From a virus, in the IMG/VR virus record IMGVR_UViG_3300044628_000720, positions 1 to 32,839 of that record: a DNA stretch of 32,839 nt; one strand, written 5' to 3'. The translations under genes and the position numbers were made by a program. Shown one piece after another: positions 21,716-30,169 of this stretch (its first letter is position 1; each line of letters starts with the position of its first letter). Below the pieces are notes generated by a model. It did not search any database. It had not been told where the DNA came from and saw nothing but the letters and a program-made list of their open reading frames with translations.

Positions 21716-22164
21716 AGCGCGGCAAGCAGTTTGGCTTTTTTGTCCTCAGGAAGATCCGGGTGGATGACAGCAACACGCTTGCCCTTGCGGATAAGCGCGC
21801 ACGGCTTTTGCGTCTGCAACCAGGTCTTGAGCTGGACCGTGTAATCGCGCTGCGCCCGTTGAATCGTGATCCAGTGTAGCGGATTGGCTGCGCGCCATTC
21901 TTCGGATAGCCAGCGACGCCGGAACTCCTCAAACGTGACTTGCTCGTCGCCGATTGTGGCGAGGACGTCGCCTTTCACGCTCCAAACCACCTGGCGTTTA
22001 ATGCCGTCGGCGGTTTCCTCCACGGTGTCGTGAAAGTTCTCCTCGTCGAGCAGTTGCCCCCCGACCGCAAGCCACGCGCCGATGAGATCGGTGTTCGGTG
22101 ACTTGAGCGGAGGCAAATTGTCGCGGATGTAGTCAATCCGCATTCCAGATTTTAGGTGTGACAT
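21712..22164 (-). CDS. Unknown 150-aa tail-module protein
   Basis: The ATG at 22164 (MSHLKSGMRIDYIRDNLP) lies just after the 17-mer GCGCATCCGATTATGTC, which also precedes another gene at 23714. The protein has an acidic centre and a basic C-terminal segment (LIRKGKRVAVIHPDLPEDKK). It sits between the tail-tube-like pair and the chaperone. No family is recognised. Confidence 0.65.
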   Translation of the reverse strand: MSHLKSGMRIDYIRDNLPPLKSPNTDLIGAWLAVGGQLLDEENFHDTVEETADGIKRQVVWSVKGDVLATIGDEQVTFEEFRRRWLSEEWRAANPLHWITIQRAQRDYTVQLKTWLQTQKPCALIRKGKRVAVIHPDLPEDKKAKLLAAL

Positions 22165-22185
22165 AATCGGATGCGCCGTGGCGCG

Positions 22186-22494
22186 TTAGGTTGCCGCAGG
22201 ATACGCGACGCCGTCGTAACTGAAAGCGTTCCAGTCCTCGTTAGTCTGGCTTTCGGTGATCTTGGTGATGATGACTTTGCCGGTGACGCCATCAGGCTCG
22301 CCCGCACTGCCGCCAATCGTGACGGTTGGCAAATCGCCTTTGCCTTTAACGGAAAACGAAAACTGGGTGTCAACGATGCGCGCAGCGGAATGCGTGCCGT
22401 CAGCTTTAATGAGTTCCTTGGTTTCGCCCGCAAGCGTAACGTCCACGGCTTCGACCAAAGTCCCAGTGATTGAGGAAATTCCAAAAGTAGCCAT
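22186..22494 (-). CDS. Tail-tube-like protein A, 102 aa
   Basis: The start MATFGISSITGT at 22494 matches the start of the next upstream gene (MATFGVTSTYG), and the two share a beta-rich plan and start-codon context (AAGCATATGGCTAC). Small repeated beta proteins at this position, between tail completion and chaperone genes, are candidates for the tail tube subunit. With only about 100 residues it is shorter than most known tube proteins. Tube function is inferred from position. Confidence 0.55.
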   Translation of the reverse strand: MATFGISSITGTLVEAVDVTLAGETKELIKADGTHSAARIVDTQFSFSVKGKGDLPTVTIGGSAGEPDGVTGKVIITKITESQTNEDWNAFSYDGVAYPAAT

Positions 22495-22498
22495 ATGC

Positions 22499-22801
22499 TT
22501 ATTCAAAGAGAGTTCCAACGGTTTCCTGCGTCGCGAAATCGTCGTTGGTTTCGCTGTATTTGGACGACGTAATGGTCAGGCTCGAAAAGTCGGCGACCGA
22601 AATAGACGAGAGCCCGGTTTCGCCTTTTGACCGCACCGTGACCGTGGTTTTGGTGCGTGGTTTAGCCTGCGCGACTACCACGCGGCCCGTGGTTCCTTTG
22701 ATAGTTGCAGTCTCCACTTCCACAGTCCTTTCAGAGCTTTGGGTAAAACTGCCGGTGGGTGGCGTGATGCCGTAGGTTGAGGTAACTCCAAACGTAGCCA
22801 T
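22499..22801 (-). CDS. Tail-tube-like protein B, 100 aa
   Basis: This protein is a paralogue of the following gene by its N-terminus and overall beta-rich Thr/Ser/Val composition (KPRTKTTVTVRSKGETGLSS). The two genes are in tandem with 4 nt between them, suggesting a duplication. One may be the tube protein and the other a variant or decoration. Evidence is position and similarity only. Confidence 0.55.
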   Translation of the reverse strand: MATFGVTSTYGITPPTGSFTQSSERTVEVETATIKGTTGRVVVAQAKPRTKTTVTVRSKGETGLSSISVADFSSLTITSSKYSETNDDFATQETVGTLFE

Positions 22802-22806
22802 ATGCT

Positions 22807-23187
22807 TTAAGGTTGCGGGCCGTAGCCCAGGGTAAACTGAAGGTTGGTGATCCAGTGCCGCTCCGTGTTTTGCGCCTCCGAGGAAGTCGCAACCACGCCG
22901 TAAATCTGAATGGCAGAGCCGCTGCCGGTGACGCCCTTAATGGCGTTTGTCACCTCCTGCACAAGCTCGATATGCTCGGCCACCGTGGAGTCGTCAGCCT
23001 GGCTCATAACGGCAACGGTCAGCGCGCCACGTTGCAGCGGTCCTCCCACCAGTGCGTCGCCTCGAATGTCGAGCAGGATGCACGGCATCGTGATTGACTC
23101 ACCGTCGTGCGGAAGCCCGATGTACGTCCCCGGGAAGTCCGGCGCGATCTCATCGCGGATCACTTCGCAGGTGAGCAGGTCGATCAT
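22807..23187 (-). CDS. Tail completion or terminator-like protein, 126 aa
   Basis: The ATG at 23187 (MIDLLTCEVIRDEIAPDFPG) overlaps the preceding stop (ATGA). The length, the N-terminal helix followed by beta strands, and the position directly before the tube-like genes fit a tail terminator similar in role to lambda gpU. I do not see a decisive motif. Confidence 0.55.
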   Translation of the reverse strand: MIDLLTCEVIRDEIAPDFPGTYIGLPHDGESITMPCILLDIRGDALVGGPLQRGALTVAVMSQADDSTVAEHIELVQEVTNAIKGVTGSGSAIQIYGVVATSSEAQNTERHWITNLQFTLGYGPQP

Positions 23188-23486
23188 CGCGAGACATCCT
23201 CCAAGTACAGCGTCCACGAAATCGGATCTTCCGCAATGTCGCCAATCCTGCGCTCTGTGCCGTTCACACTGATTTTGGTGCCTTTGACCGGCTGCGGGAA
23301 ACCGGCCTTTGCCATGCGCACGGATCCCGCGAAATGCGACTCAAAGCCACCGATTGCAAGTGTCTGGCTTTCGCGCTCACTCGCGACGGAAAACACGGTC
23401 ACGCCCTGGTACGTGACACTGTCGGCCTGCATGTAGCCGAGTGCGTCGTCCATTGCGGTTGCGGTTATGTCGCGCCAGTCTGACAT
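23184..23486 (-). CDS. Head-tail joining protein-like, 100 aa
   Basis: The sequence is beta-rich (VTYQGVTVFSVASERESQTL, then VKGTKISVNGTERRIGDIAED) with a helical N-terminus (MSDWRDITATAMDDALGYM). Size, fold impression and position after the capsid gene fit a neck protein like lambda gpFII. The start directly abuts the previous stop codon. Confidence 0.55.
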   Translation of the reverse strand: MSDWRDITATAMDDALGYMQADSVTYQGVTVFSVASERESQTLAIGGFESHFAGSVRMAKAGFPQPVKGTKISVNGTERRIGDIAEDPISWTLYLEDVSR

Positions 23487-23714
23487 TTAGATGAGGCTTT
23501 CCTTGTTGCGCTTAGGCGCTGGACGCGGAGCTGGCTGCACGTTTTGAACGACAAGTGGACGCCCTTTTTTGCGGTCTGGGCGGTTGAGGACATGAAGCGA
23601 AATCTCTCCTTTGTCGGGACTTAGTGCGCGAAACTCGCGGACGGCGGAATCGTAATCGGTGAAACTGGCAAGAATCTCCTGCCCTTGAAGGATAATCGTG
23701 ATTGGCTTGGACAT
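23487..23714 (-). CDS. Unknown 75-aa protein after the capsid gene
   Basis: The ATG at 23714 follows the repeated leader 17-mer GCGCATCCGATTATGTC and a strong hairpin after the capsid gene. The C-terminus is Pro/Lys/Arg-rich (QPAPRPAPKRNK). Position resembles lambda gpFI, but similarity is not evident. Confidence 0.6.
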   Translation of the reverse strand: MSKPITIILQGQEILASFTDYDSAVREFRALSPDKGEISLHVLNRPDRKKGRPLVVQNVQPAPRPAPKRNKESLI

Positions 23715-23727
23715 AATCGGATGCGCA

Positions 23728-23761
23728 AAGGGGCGGGCAGGGATTAGCCCACCCGCCCCTT
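23728..23761 (-). terminator. Strong hairpin after the major capsid gene
   Basis: AAGGGGCGGG (23728-23737) pairs perfectly over 10 bp with CCCGCCCCTT (23752-23761), with a small inner stem. On the minus strand only TTT follows, so it may be a partial terminator or an RNA-stabilising hairpin for the capsid mRNA 3' end. Confidence 0.6.
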
Positions 23762-23773
23762 AATTTGGGAGGA

Positions 23774-24652
23774 CTACTCGGCAACGATGCGAATGCCCAT
23801 CTCGGTACGACCAGCCTGCACGCCGTACAGCACGCCCATCACGTAGTTCAAAGAACCACCGAGGTTGTCGTAAAAACGGCGGAATTGGATCGGCAGGTTT
23901 AACCCAGGCACAACCACGTCAGCCACTTCGGTGCCCATCTGCTGAGCGCCAGAAGCGTCAACGCGGCGAGCAGCCATAAGCAGCGCGGATTTGTGAAACG
24001 CGAAGCCACCCAAGCCCTGACCGTTTGCGTCAGCAAGGTCAGACTCGTAAACGTCAAACCCAGCAACGCGGGGAATGAAGCCTTCGGTCTTTTCGCGGAT
24101 GAAACCGGGAAACTCCGCAGTGTTAAGGCTCTTCACCAAGCTCGCAAAGTAGGTTGGGTTGAGCACAACAGCTCGGCCCATCTGAGGAGCACCAGCAGCG
24201 TTCAGCGTGGCGCGGAGATCAGCAAGATCGTCGCGGTTGAAGTTTCCGGCGTTGATGCCGACACTGTTGAAATTGCTGGAGGTAACCAGATTCCACAGGT
24301 CAGAAAACACCTTTGCGCCGGTCGCTTGCATGGCGGGTTCAACGAAAAGCTGATTGAGGTCAATCGCGGATTTGGAACGCTCTAAATCGGTGAACCCGTA
24401 GGGGAACCCGTAGAAGTTGGAAAGCGTGATCGTTTTGGCAACCGTTTCAACGCCCTGGGGGCTGTACCCGCTGGACAAATCCACCGCAGTCGGGCGGACA
24501 GGGTAGCGGGTTGTTACGGAAGCGCCTGCGGCAGAGATGTCGGAAGAGAAATCTACCGTTATGCCGTTCAGCGGAGCAAATAGATGCTGAAGCGCGGGGA
24601 GGCTTTCCTGAGCGATGGCAGCGAGGTTCACCCCCGCGATGGTATTGGACAT
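23774..24652 (-). CDS. Major capsid protein, 292 aa
   Basis: This should be the HK97-fold shell protein. It shows typical capsid features: an N-terminal helical arm, a segment with TRYPVRP (48-54), YGFPYGFTDLERSK (80-93) and a C-terminal VMGVLYGVQAGRTEMGIRIVAE end. Its position after a scaffold-like gene and an S49 protease, and its isolation between two hairpins, fit the most highly expressed virion gene. The leader is CA-rich without a Shine-Dalgarno site. No exact capsid subfamily can be named from sequence alone. Confidence 0.8.
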   Translation of the reverse strand: MSNTIAGVNLAAIAQESLPALQHLFAPLNGITVDFSSDISAAGASVTTRYPVRPTAVDLSSGYSPQGVETVAKTITLSNFYGFPYGFTDLERSKSAIDLNQLFVEPAMQATGAKVFSDLWNLVTSSNFNSVGINAGNFNRDDLADLRATLNAAGAPQMGRAVVLNPTYFASLVKSLNTAEFPGFIREKTEGFIPRVAGFDVYESDLADANGQGLGGFAFHKSALLMAARRVDASGAQQMGTEVADVVVPGLNLPIQFRRFYDNLGGSLNYVMGVLYGVQAGRTEMGIRIVAE

Positions 24653-24677
24653 AATGTTATGTGTGTGTGGGGTTTAA

Positions 24678-25082
24678 CTAGCTGAGTTTTAAGACAGCTT
24701 TGTGCTGTGCGTAAAATGCGTTGCGAGCCTCGATTGGCAGGCTGTTGTATTCAGCCCAAAGCTCGGAAACCGTTTTAGTGGCGGTGATTTGCTCGGAGAC
24801 GATGGCAACGGGAGCCACGCCCAGATTCGCCACGATGGCGTTCGCTTTTGCCGCAGCGTCAGCCTCGGAGGCTTTCATTGCGTCCAGCGCCGCAGCGAGG
24901 TCGCGGTTGTTTGCGTTGGCGAGGTCCAGTGCAGCGGATAGTTCTGCGCTGCGGGCCTTCAATGCTTCAAAGTTGGCGACAACTGCCGAGTGCTCGGCGG
25001 TCAGCGCGTTAAGCGCGGCGAGATCTGCCTGTGCGGCAGACAACGCGGCCAGCGCGTCGGTCAGGGTCGATGGATGATCCAT
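24678..25082 (-). CDS. Scaffold-like coiled-coil protein, 134 aa
   Basis: Residues 10-90 are almost entirely Ala/Leu/Asp/Glu helix (LTDALAALSAAQADLAALNA and onward), predicting a long coiled coil as in internal scaffolds. The C-terminus (LWAEYNSLPIEARNAFYAQH) is a separate helical motif. It lies between the protease and the capsid gene, like lambda Nu3. Some phages have a similar protein that stays in the virion, so scaffold is the likeliest but not the only reading. Confidence 0.65.
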   Translation of the reverse strand: MDHPSTLTDALAALSAAQADLAALNALTAEHSAVVANFEALKARSAELSAALDLANANNRDLAAALDAMKASEADAAAKANAIVANLGVAPVAIVSEQITATKTVSELWAEYNSLPIEARNAFYAQHKAVLKLS

Positions 25083-25102
25083 ATACCACTACTTACCGGG
25101 AC

Positions 25103-25139
25103 AAGAAAAACCCCTCCAAGGAACAACACTCGGAGGGGT
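25103..25139 (-). terminator. Intrinsic terminator between protease and scaffold genes
   Basis: On the minus strand ACCCCTCC (25139-25132) pairs with GGAGGGGT (25117-25110) and a T-rich run TTTTTCTTG follows. The 10-mer CTTGTCCCGG (25105-25096) that comes next is also found after the terminator at 27.76 kb. It would reduce or reset transcription before the scaffold-capsid pair. Confidence 0.75.
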
Positions 25140-25164
25140 AAAACCAAACCCAAAAACGATGAAA

Positions 25165-25974
25165 CTACGCGCCAACCATACCAAGCAGCGCAGAATACGC
25201 AAGCTCTTGATTTCCTATCCCGTCAATCAAATTCGCGGCTTTTGCCCGAGGTGCCAAGTACGCGGCCCCCGTCATGTACTCGTCGGCCACCAGCCGGTTC
25301 CGCAGGACGTTGTCCCTGAACTGCGCGAAGCTGTCGTCAACGAGCTGCTGGAGACTGGCGCGCTGCGCGGGCGTGAGTGACGGACCCATGCCTGCGCCTT
25401 TGAGCGGTCCCGATGTGATCGGCTCCCAACGCAAACCCTCTTCCTCGTACATGGCGGATTGATCCACCCACGGAATGATCGTGCCGATGGAGCCCCAGGT
25501 GGAGCCTACGGAGCCAAACACCTTGTCGCAGCTCACGGCGATGTTGTACGCGGCACTGCAAGCGGTGTCGTCGGAGTAGGCGATGATGGGCACCTTCAAA
25601 AATTGGATCAGGTCCGTGATCTCCGAGCACCCCGAGCAACTGCCACCGGGAGAGTTGATCTCCAACAGCACACCGCGCACGTTCGCTTCCATCGCGGATT
25701 CGAGATCCTCGGCAACCCATTCGTAATCCCACACACCGCAGCACGCCTCGATTGCGCTAATCCCTTTGGCAAGCGTGCCCTCAATGCAAATATGGGCGAT
25801 GCCTTGGCCGTCAATCTCCATCGGCTCGCGTTGGGACTTCATCATGCCCTCGTATTCGTCCCCGTTTGCGCGCACCAACCGCGCCTCAACGAGCTTGCGC
25901 ACCGCTGCGTAGCCGCCCGGAGTAATGAGCCATGGACGGTAGAAAACCTGTTCGATGACGCGCTGAAATTTCAT
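25165..25974 (-). CDS. Prohead protease, S49/SppA-like
   Basis: This 269-aa protein belongs to the S49 peptidase family (lambda gpC-type), which matures the prohead. Key features are INSPGG (106-111), DTACSAAYNIA with the likely nucleophile S140, GSIGTI (161-166) and the SGPLKGAG segment with K192 as the likely general base. Its start overlaps the portal stop (ATGA). No scaffold domain is fused to it, since the next gene seems to provide one. It should act inside the prohead. Confidence 0.85.
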   Translation of the reverse strand: MKFQRVIEQVFYRPWLITPGGYAAVRKLVEARLVRANGDEYEGMMKSQREPMEIDGQGIAHICIEGTLAKGISAIEACCGVWDYEWVAEDLESAMEANVRGVLLEINSPGGSCSGCSEITDLIQFLKVPIIAYSDDTACSAAYNIAVSCDKVFGSVGSTWGSIGTIIPWVDQSAMYEEEGLRWEPITSGPLKGAGMGPSLTPAQRASLQQLVDDSFAQFRDNVLRNRLVADEYMTGAAYLAPRAKAANLIDGIGNQELAYSALLGMVGA

Positions 25975-27467
25975 TCCGTAAAAGTGGTTGGCGGATTGCC
26001 GTTGGGGGTCAAAAGCCCAAACACGTCGCGAGTCAATCCGCTGCGTTCGACGCGCTTCTTGATTTCAAGTTCCTCCCGCTCCACCTCGTCTAGGTGCTCT
26101 TCGAGAGTCTTGGAGCCCGAAGCAAGAATGTCGGTCATGCTGCGCATCCCGGCGCGGTAAGCCTCGATTGCGTCACGGGAAGCGTAGCCGCTGTCGGCAG
26201 TCAGGCGGGCGGGTTCGGTGAACCTAAATTGATACGCACCGCCCCGATCCCGATCGGTTCCCCGATACTCCGGCAACATCCCGAGTTCGACAAATTTGGC
26301 GACCGCGAACGCGCACCGGCGTTTACAGAATGCAGCGAGGTAAGCGTGACGCTCGGAAGTAATGCGGTTGACCTGCTCCAGCACGATGCGGGCGGAGGCG
26401 CCGCCCAGCTTGCTCATGTCCCAGCCAAACTCCGGCGGCCATTGCGCCGCGAGCAGAGCGTTGCGGATGAGTCGCTCCTGCAAGCGGTCCTGAGCTTCCG
26501 TCGGTATCTTGGCGTCGATCTGTTCGATGGCTTCCCCGGCGTTGGCTTGCAAATACTCAATCCGCCCTCCAGCCATTGGCGTGATCCGTAGCCCAGGCGC
26601 ACAATTTGGAATGACGTTGTCAGACAACGCTTGGTAAGCATCGCTGGCGTCAGCCATGCCTTGCTGATTGGTCACCAGCAGTCCGATTTTCGCGGCCATG
26701 CGGGACGCAGACTGAATGTCGTCGCCGAGGTCTTTGAGGCTTAACAAATCCCGAATCGCCGGTGCGAATGCCGAAATACCGCGTACCTGGTCCACCTCGC
26801 GCGGGTCCATTGTCAACATGCAGGATTGCACCGGAATGTCTCTGTCTTCTGATCCATCCAGAGCTTCTCCGAGCACGCGGTAGGCCACAGCGCGGTTGGT
26901 GCGCGAGAGAATGACGCCGTTGTAAATTCGCAGGCCACGGTAACGGCCAGACTGAAGGATGCCGTCATCAATTCGGCTGCCGATTTGGTGCCACGGAACC
27001 TGTTGGAGTTGCGGGTAGCCGCTCGCGGCAGTCGTTAGGATCGTGAGTAAGTCACCTTCGCGGTCAATCGCTGTGGACTCAAGCCGCAGTCCTTCCCACC
27101 AACTTTTGCCGTCGAGGTACGCAATCTGGAACCAGTCCAGAAGCATCGCCTCGGCCTGTTTGCCCCATTCCTTGTCTGCGCCTGTAAATATGGGACGCAT
27201 CGCCATCCCAACGGATAGCATAGATTTTTGATCTATCGCGCTGTTGACGAGCCCGTTGTTCCAGTAAAGTTTGCGCGCCGCAGAATTAAGCGTTCGCCAC
27301 TCTGAAACATTCAACTCTTTGGAGATGCTTTGAGTGTGCGTCCTCCAATACGGTTCACCCCAAACGCCGCCTTCAATGAGTCGTTGCCGACGGTAAGAGT
27401 CGTAAGCAGCTTGAGGTTTGGGAGTTCCAAACCCGGCCAGCTTTTTTAGTCGATCAAAAAGGCTCAT
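25971..27467 (-). CDS. Portal protein, lambda-type
   Basis: This 498-aa protein forms the dodecameric ring through which DNA enters and leaves the head. The N-terminus (SLFDRLKKLAGFG, then AYDSYRRQRLIEGG and WRTHTQSISKELN) and the central TRTNRAVAYRVLGE-like and RGISAFAPAIRDLLSL stretches fit lambda-family portals. The conserved neighbours gpW-like, S49 protease and GpA terminase confirm the assignment. It overlaps the gpW-like gene by ATGA. Confidence 0.85.
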   Translation of the reverse strand: MSLFDRLKKLAGFGTPKPQAAYDSYRRQRLIEGGVWGEPYWRTHTQSISKELNVSEWRTLNSAARKLYWNNGLVNSAIDQKSMLSVGMAMRPIFTGADKEWGKQAEAMLLDWFQIAYLDGKSWWEGLRLESTAIDREGDLLTILTTAASGYPQLQQVPWHQIGSRIDDGILQSGRYRGLRIYNGVILSRTNRAVAYRVLGEALDGSEDRDIPVQSCMLTMDPREVDQVRGISAFAPAIRDLLSLKDLGDDIQSASRMAAKIGLLVTNQQGMADASDAYQALSDNVIPNCAPGLRITPMAGGRIEYLQANAGEAIEQIDAKIPTEAQDRLQERLIRNALLAAQWPPEFGWDMSKLGGASARIVLEQVNRITSERHAYLAAFCKRRCAFAVAKFVELGMLPEYRGTDRDRGGAYQFRFTEPARLTADSGYASRDAIEAYRAGMRSMTDILASGSKTLEEHLDEVEREELEIKKRVERSGLTRDVFGLLTPNGNPPTTFTE

Positions 27468-27730
27468 ACAAAAAACGCCTGTGTACGCCGCACCGGCGCG
27501 GAAATGCCTGCGGCTTTGTAGTTTAACGCCATCTGCGCCAGCATCATTACGTCGAGCGGGCTAAGGGTGCCGTTCACGTTGAACTGGAACGAGGCTCCGT
27601 CAATGGACGATGAAACAAGCGAGCTTTTGCCAGCGGCGACGAGGTCGAATTTCTGCGACACGATGGCGCGGAGTTCCGCAACATCCCGAGTCAGGAAAAC
27701 TTGGAGGAGGAGCTTTTGGTCGGGAGCCAT
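27464..27730 (-). CDS. Head-tail joining protein, gpW-like
   Basis: The 88-aa product sits between large terminase and portal, as lambda gpW does. It starts with a helix (QKLLLQVFLTRDVAELRAIV), has a central beta pair and ends in a helix (DVMMLAQMALNYKAA). One of the few clear Shine-Dalgarno sites of the genome, GGAGG, lies 10 nt before the ATG. Assignment rests on position, size and pattern. Confidence 0.65.
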   Translation of the reverse strand: MAPDQKLLLQVFLTRDVAELRAIVSQKFDLVAAGKSSLVSSSIDGASFQFNVNGTLSPLDVMMLAQMALNYKAAGISAPVRRTQAFFV

Positions 27731-27753
27731 CTATTTACAGCCTCCGGGACAAG

Positions 27754-27785
27754 GAAAAACCCGCCCCACACTCATGGGACGGGTT
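27754..27785 (-). terminator. Intrinsic terminator between terminase and gpW-like gene
   Basis: On the minus strand an 11-bp stem with one G-U pair (27785-27775 with 27768-27758) and a 6-nt loop is followed by TTTTT. The sequence CTTGTCCCGG (27753-27744) follows directly, as at 25.1 kb, and then the ATG of the gpW-like gene 14 nt later. Confidence 0.8.
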
Positions 27786-27840
27786 CCTTTCCGGGCTCCA
27801 CCATCGCACATTCGTCTGTGTTAATGGTTGAGCCGCCACG

Positions 27841-29643
27841 TTACTCTGTCGCTGTCGGCTCGTCAACCTCTGGCGCTGCGGAAACCATATCCGGCAAAAT
27901 GCCAAGGATCTGCGCCGCGAGCACGTTCATCGCTTCTGCGTCCCACATGTGGTTGGGCCTGCCGGTTGCCGTCCACCGCAGCCGCGTTTTCTTGGTGCGC
28001 TTGTCGACCGTTGCCCGCTTGCGCTCGGAGTTGAGGTGCCGCACGTACTCCGGCGGAGCGTCCTGCGGAAACTCCCACACTGGAGAGCCAGTGTTCCGCA
28101 AATTGGCGAGGATGTCTTTGATAGGGTCCGACGACCAATAGAAGAACGTGACGAAGATGCGCTTACCTAAGGCATCCCGAGTGGTCGGCGCAACCACGCG
28201 ATCTGGCGCGGAGTAGTAGCGGCGAATCGGTTTCCCGTCCGGGCCTTTAACGGTGAAATGGTCCTCGGCGCGGCCCACCAATGCAGTCCACCCAAATTTC
28301 GCGCACACGTCGTAAATGCGTCCATGAAACGAGTTCCCGGCATCAAGCAGCGTGCGCTTGTCGGGCACCTTGAGCCTCGTCTGAATCTCGCGAAGCTGGT
28401 CCACCGTTAGGATTTTCCCCGCCCAGAGAAGCCGCGAGTGCCCGTTCTTGAGCCACACCCGCACGATGCCCCAGTAGTGGTCCTGCTGGCAGTCCACGGT
28501 CATTACCCGTGCCGCCTCGTCGGGCATCGGCCGGCCGTCTTGCCACTCGTTCACCCAGTATTCGCTCGCTTCCAGTTCGAGCGCCGGCATTTCCTCCTCC
28601 TGCTTCCACGGCTCGGCGAGTCGCTGCATTCGGAAATCCTTGGTCGGCTGCAACACTCCGAGGTGTCGAGCGTCGGAGGCTTGGCACCACTGAATCACTA
28701 AATCCGCCCACCTGATCCAATAAACGGACTGAGCCGATACACGCCGCGAGCGGTAGCCTTCGACGTGGTCATTGCCCTCTGATCTCCACTCACTGCGCTG
28801 AGTCAGCCCCCGGCGTGCTGCGGTTGTGTCAGGAGTGACGTGCCCGCAATGCGGACATTCGTGCCGAACGGTCTTTACCAGCGCGCCCCAGTTCCACTCC
28901 CCGTTTTCGTTTTTGCACTCGTCGTATTTGATGTCAACCCACGCCGGTTTCACCCACTCGCTGCATCCGGGGCAGGAGTGGCACCACTGAAACTCTTCGC
29001 CCGATCTCCATTCCTCTGTCAGTTGGTGAGGCTCCTCGAAGCTTTGGCTGGTCAAAAGCGCGTAGCCGTTCCAACGGTCGTGGAGCCGCTTCTTAAACTG
29101 CGTGATTAGGTCGGAATACTGCCAGCACTCATCCAAAAACAGAACCTGCACGGACTTTTCTTGCGCGTTTGACGTGTTGGCACCGCCCAGCATTAACGGC
29201 ATGTGAGGAAAGTAGATCCCATCCTTTTTGACATGGTGCCGGTTGCTTGGCATGAGCCCCCGCAGCGGTTCACACGCCCCAAGCACCGGCTTGAGCCGCG
29301 TTTCCATCCATTCGGCACTGGTCGCGTCGGTCTGCGTGATGGAAAGCATCGGGCCCGGCTGTTGAGCAACTGCCCAGCACACCAGCGCCTCCAGTGCGGT
29401 TGACTTGCCTGCGCCCGTGCACGCCTGGACGAAGGTCTGGCGACACGTCGGGTCGGCAAAATCGTGAATCACCGCGTTCCACCACGGCGCCGTGTGCCGG
29501 TCAAAGTGCGTCGAGCGGGAGCTGTGCGGGAAACGGACGTTGGCCTCGAGCCAGTCCAAAGGGTCTCCCGTATAAGCTAACCGCACTGCTCTTGCCGCTG
29601 CACTAAGTCGATGACGTGTGATGTTCAAAGCTGGCGCGTGCAT
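27841..29643 (-). CDS. Terminase large subunit, GpA-type
   Basis: This 600-aa packaging motor cuts and translocates DNA. The ATPase has Walker A ACTGAGKS (74-81) and Walker B VLFLDE (167-172). Two zinc-type cysteine groups follow (C221/C224/C227 and C263/C266, inside CHSCPGC and CPHCGH). The nuclease domain has acidic residues D384 (VMTVDCQQD), D434 (LLDAGNS) and D568 (MWDAEAMN). These fit the lambda gpA family, whose members normally cut at cos sites. The start at 29643 overlaps the small terminase gene by 41 nt. Confidence 0.92.
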   Translation of the reverse strand: MHAPALNITRHRLSAAARAVRLAYTGDPLDWLEANVRFPHSSRSTHFDRHTAPWWNAVIHDFADPTCRQTFVQACTGAGKSTALEALVCWAVAQQPGPMLSITQTDATSAEWMETRLKPVLGACEPLRGLMPSNRHHVKKDGIYFPHMPLMLGGANTSNAQEKSVQVLFLDECWQYSDLITQFKKRLHDRWNGYALLTSQSFEEPHQLTEEWRSGEEFQWCHSCPGCSEWVKPAWVDIKYDECKNENGEWNWGALVKTVRHECPHCGHVTPDTTAARRGLTQRSEWRSEGNDHVEGYRSRRVSAQSVYWIRWADLVIQWCQASDARHLGVLQPTKDFRMQRLAEPWKQEEEMPALELEASEYWVNEWQDGRPMPDEAARVMTVDCQQDHYWGIVRVWLKNGHSRLLWAGKILTVDQLREIQTRLKVPDKRTLLDAGNSFHGRIYDVCAKFGWTALVGRAEDHFTVKGPDGKPIRRYYSAPDRVVAPTTRDALGKRIFVTFFYWSSDPIKDILANLRNTGSPVWEFPQDAPPEYVRHLNSERKRATVDKRTKKTRLRWTATGRPNHMWDAEAMNVLAAQILGILPDMVSAAPEVDEPTATE

Positions 29644-30169
29644 TAAGTTTGAGGATCTCCAGTCGACTGCGAAGTTTCGGTTGGATTTCCGTTTCGGTCA
29701 GTCCTGCCAACTGCCCCGGAAGATCATTTACCAGTGCGTCGAGTTCCGCGCACCAAGTTGCAACCACGCGGATTGTCTCCTCAACCACCTGTTCAACAGG
29801 TACCAGTCGCTTTTCGTCCTCAGCAATTTTGATGTCTAGTCGGCGGACCTCGCGTTCCAGCTTTTGCTTTTTGACGCCGTTAATGTCACCGGGCGTTGCC
29901 TGCTGTTCTTTTGAGTCGCGCCACTTTTGGATTCCTTCAATGGTTGTCCACGGCAAACCCGCTTTTGCCATCGCACGTTTCCACCGCAGTGCACCTGGGC
30001 GGCTGACACCAAAATGCGCGGCCACTTGCTCGAGCGTCAAATCCGGCAGTGTTCCAGCCTCATATGCGGCCACCATTGCCTGCTCTGCGCGGCTAATAGT
30101 TTTGCCTGCCTTTAGCTTGGCTAGGATGTTTTTAACCTGAGCCTTTGAGACTTGTTCGGTGAGGCTCAT
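29603..30169 (-). CDS. Terminase small subunit, Nu1-like
   Basis: The 188-aa protein has a helix-turn-helix (residues 45-66, LEQVAAHFGVSRPGALRW) followed by a charged coiled region (KKQKLEREVRRLDIKIAED) and a helical end, the plan of Nu1-type small terminases that bind the packaging site. It directly precedes the large subunit and starts within the methyltransferase stop (ATGA at 30169). An N-terminal extension in frame is not needed. Confidence 0.8.
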   Translation of the reverse strand: MSLTEQVSKAQVKNILAKLKAGKTISRAEQAMVAAYEAGTLPDLTLEQVAAHFGVSRPGALRWKRAMAKAGLPWTTIEGIQKWRDSKEQQATPGDINGVKKQKLEREVRRLDIKIAEDEKRLVPVEQVVEETIRVVATWCAELDALVNDLPGQLAGLTETEIQPKLRSRLEILKLNARASFEHHTSST

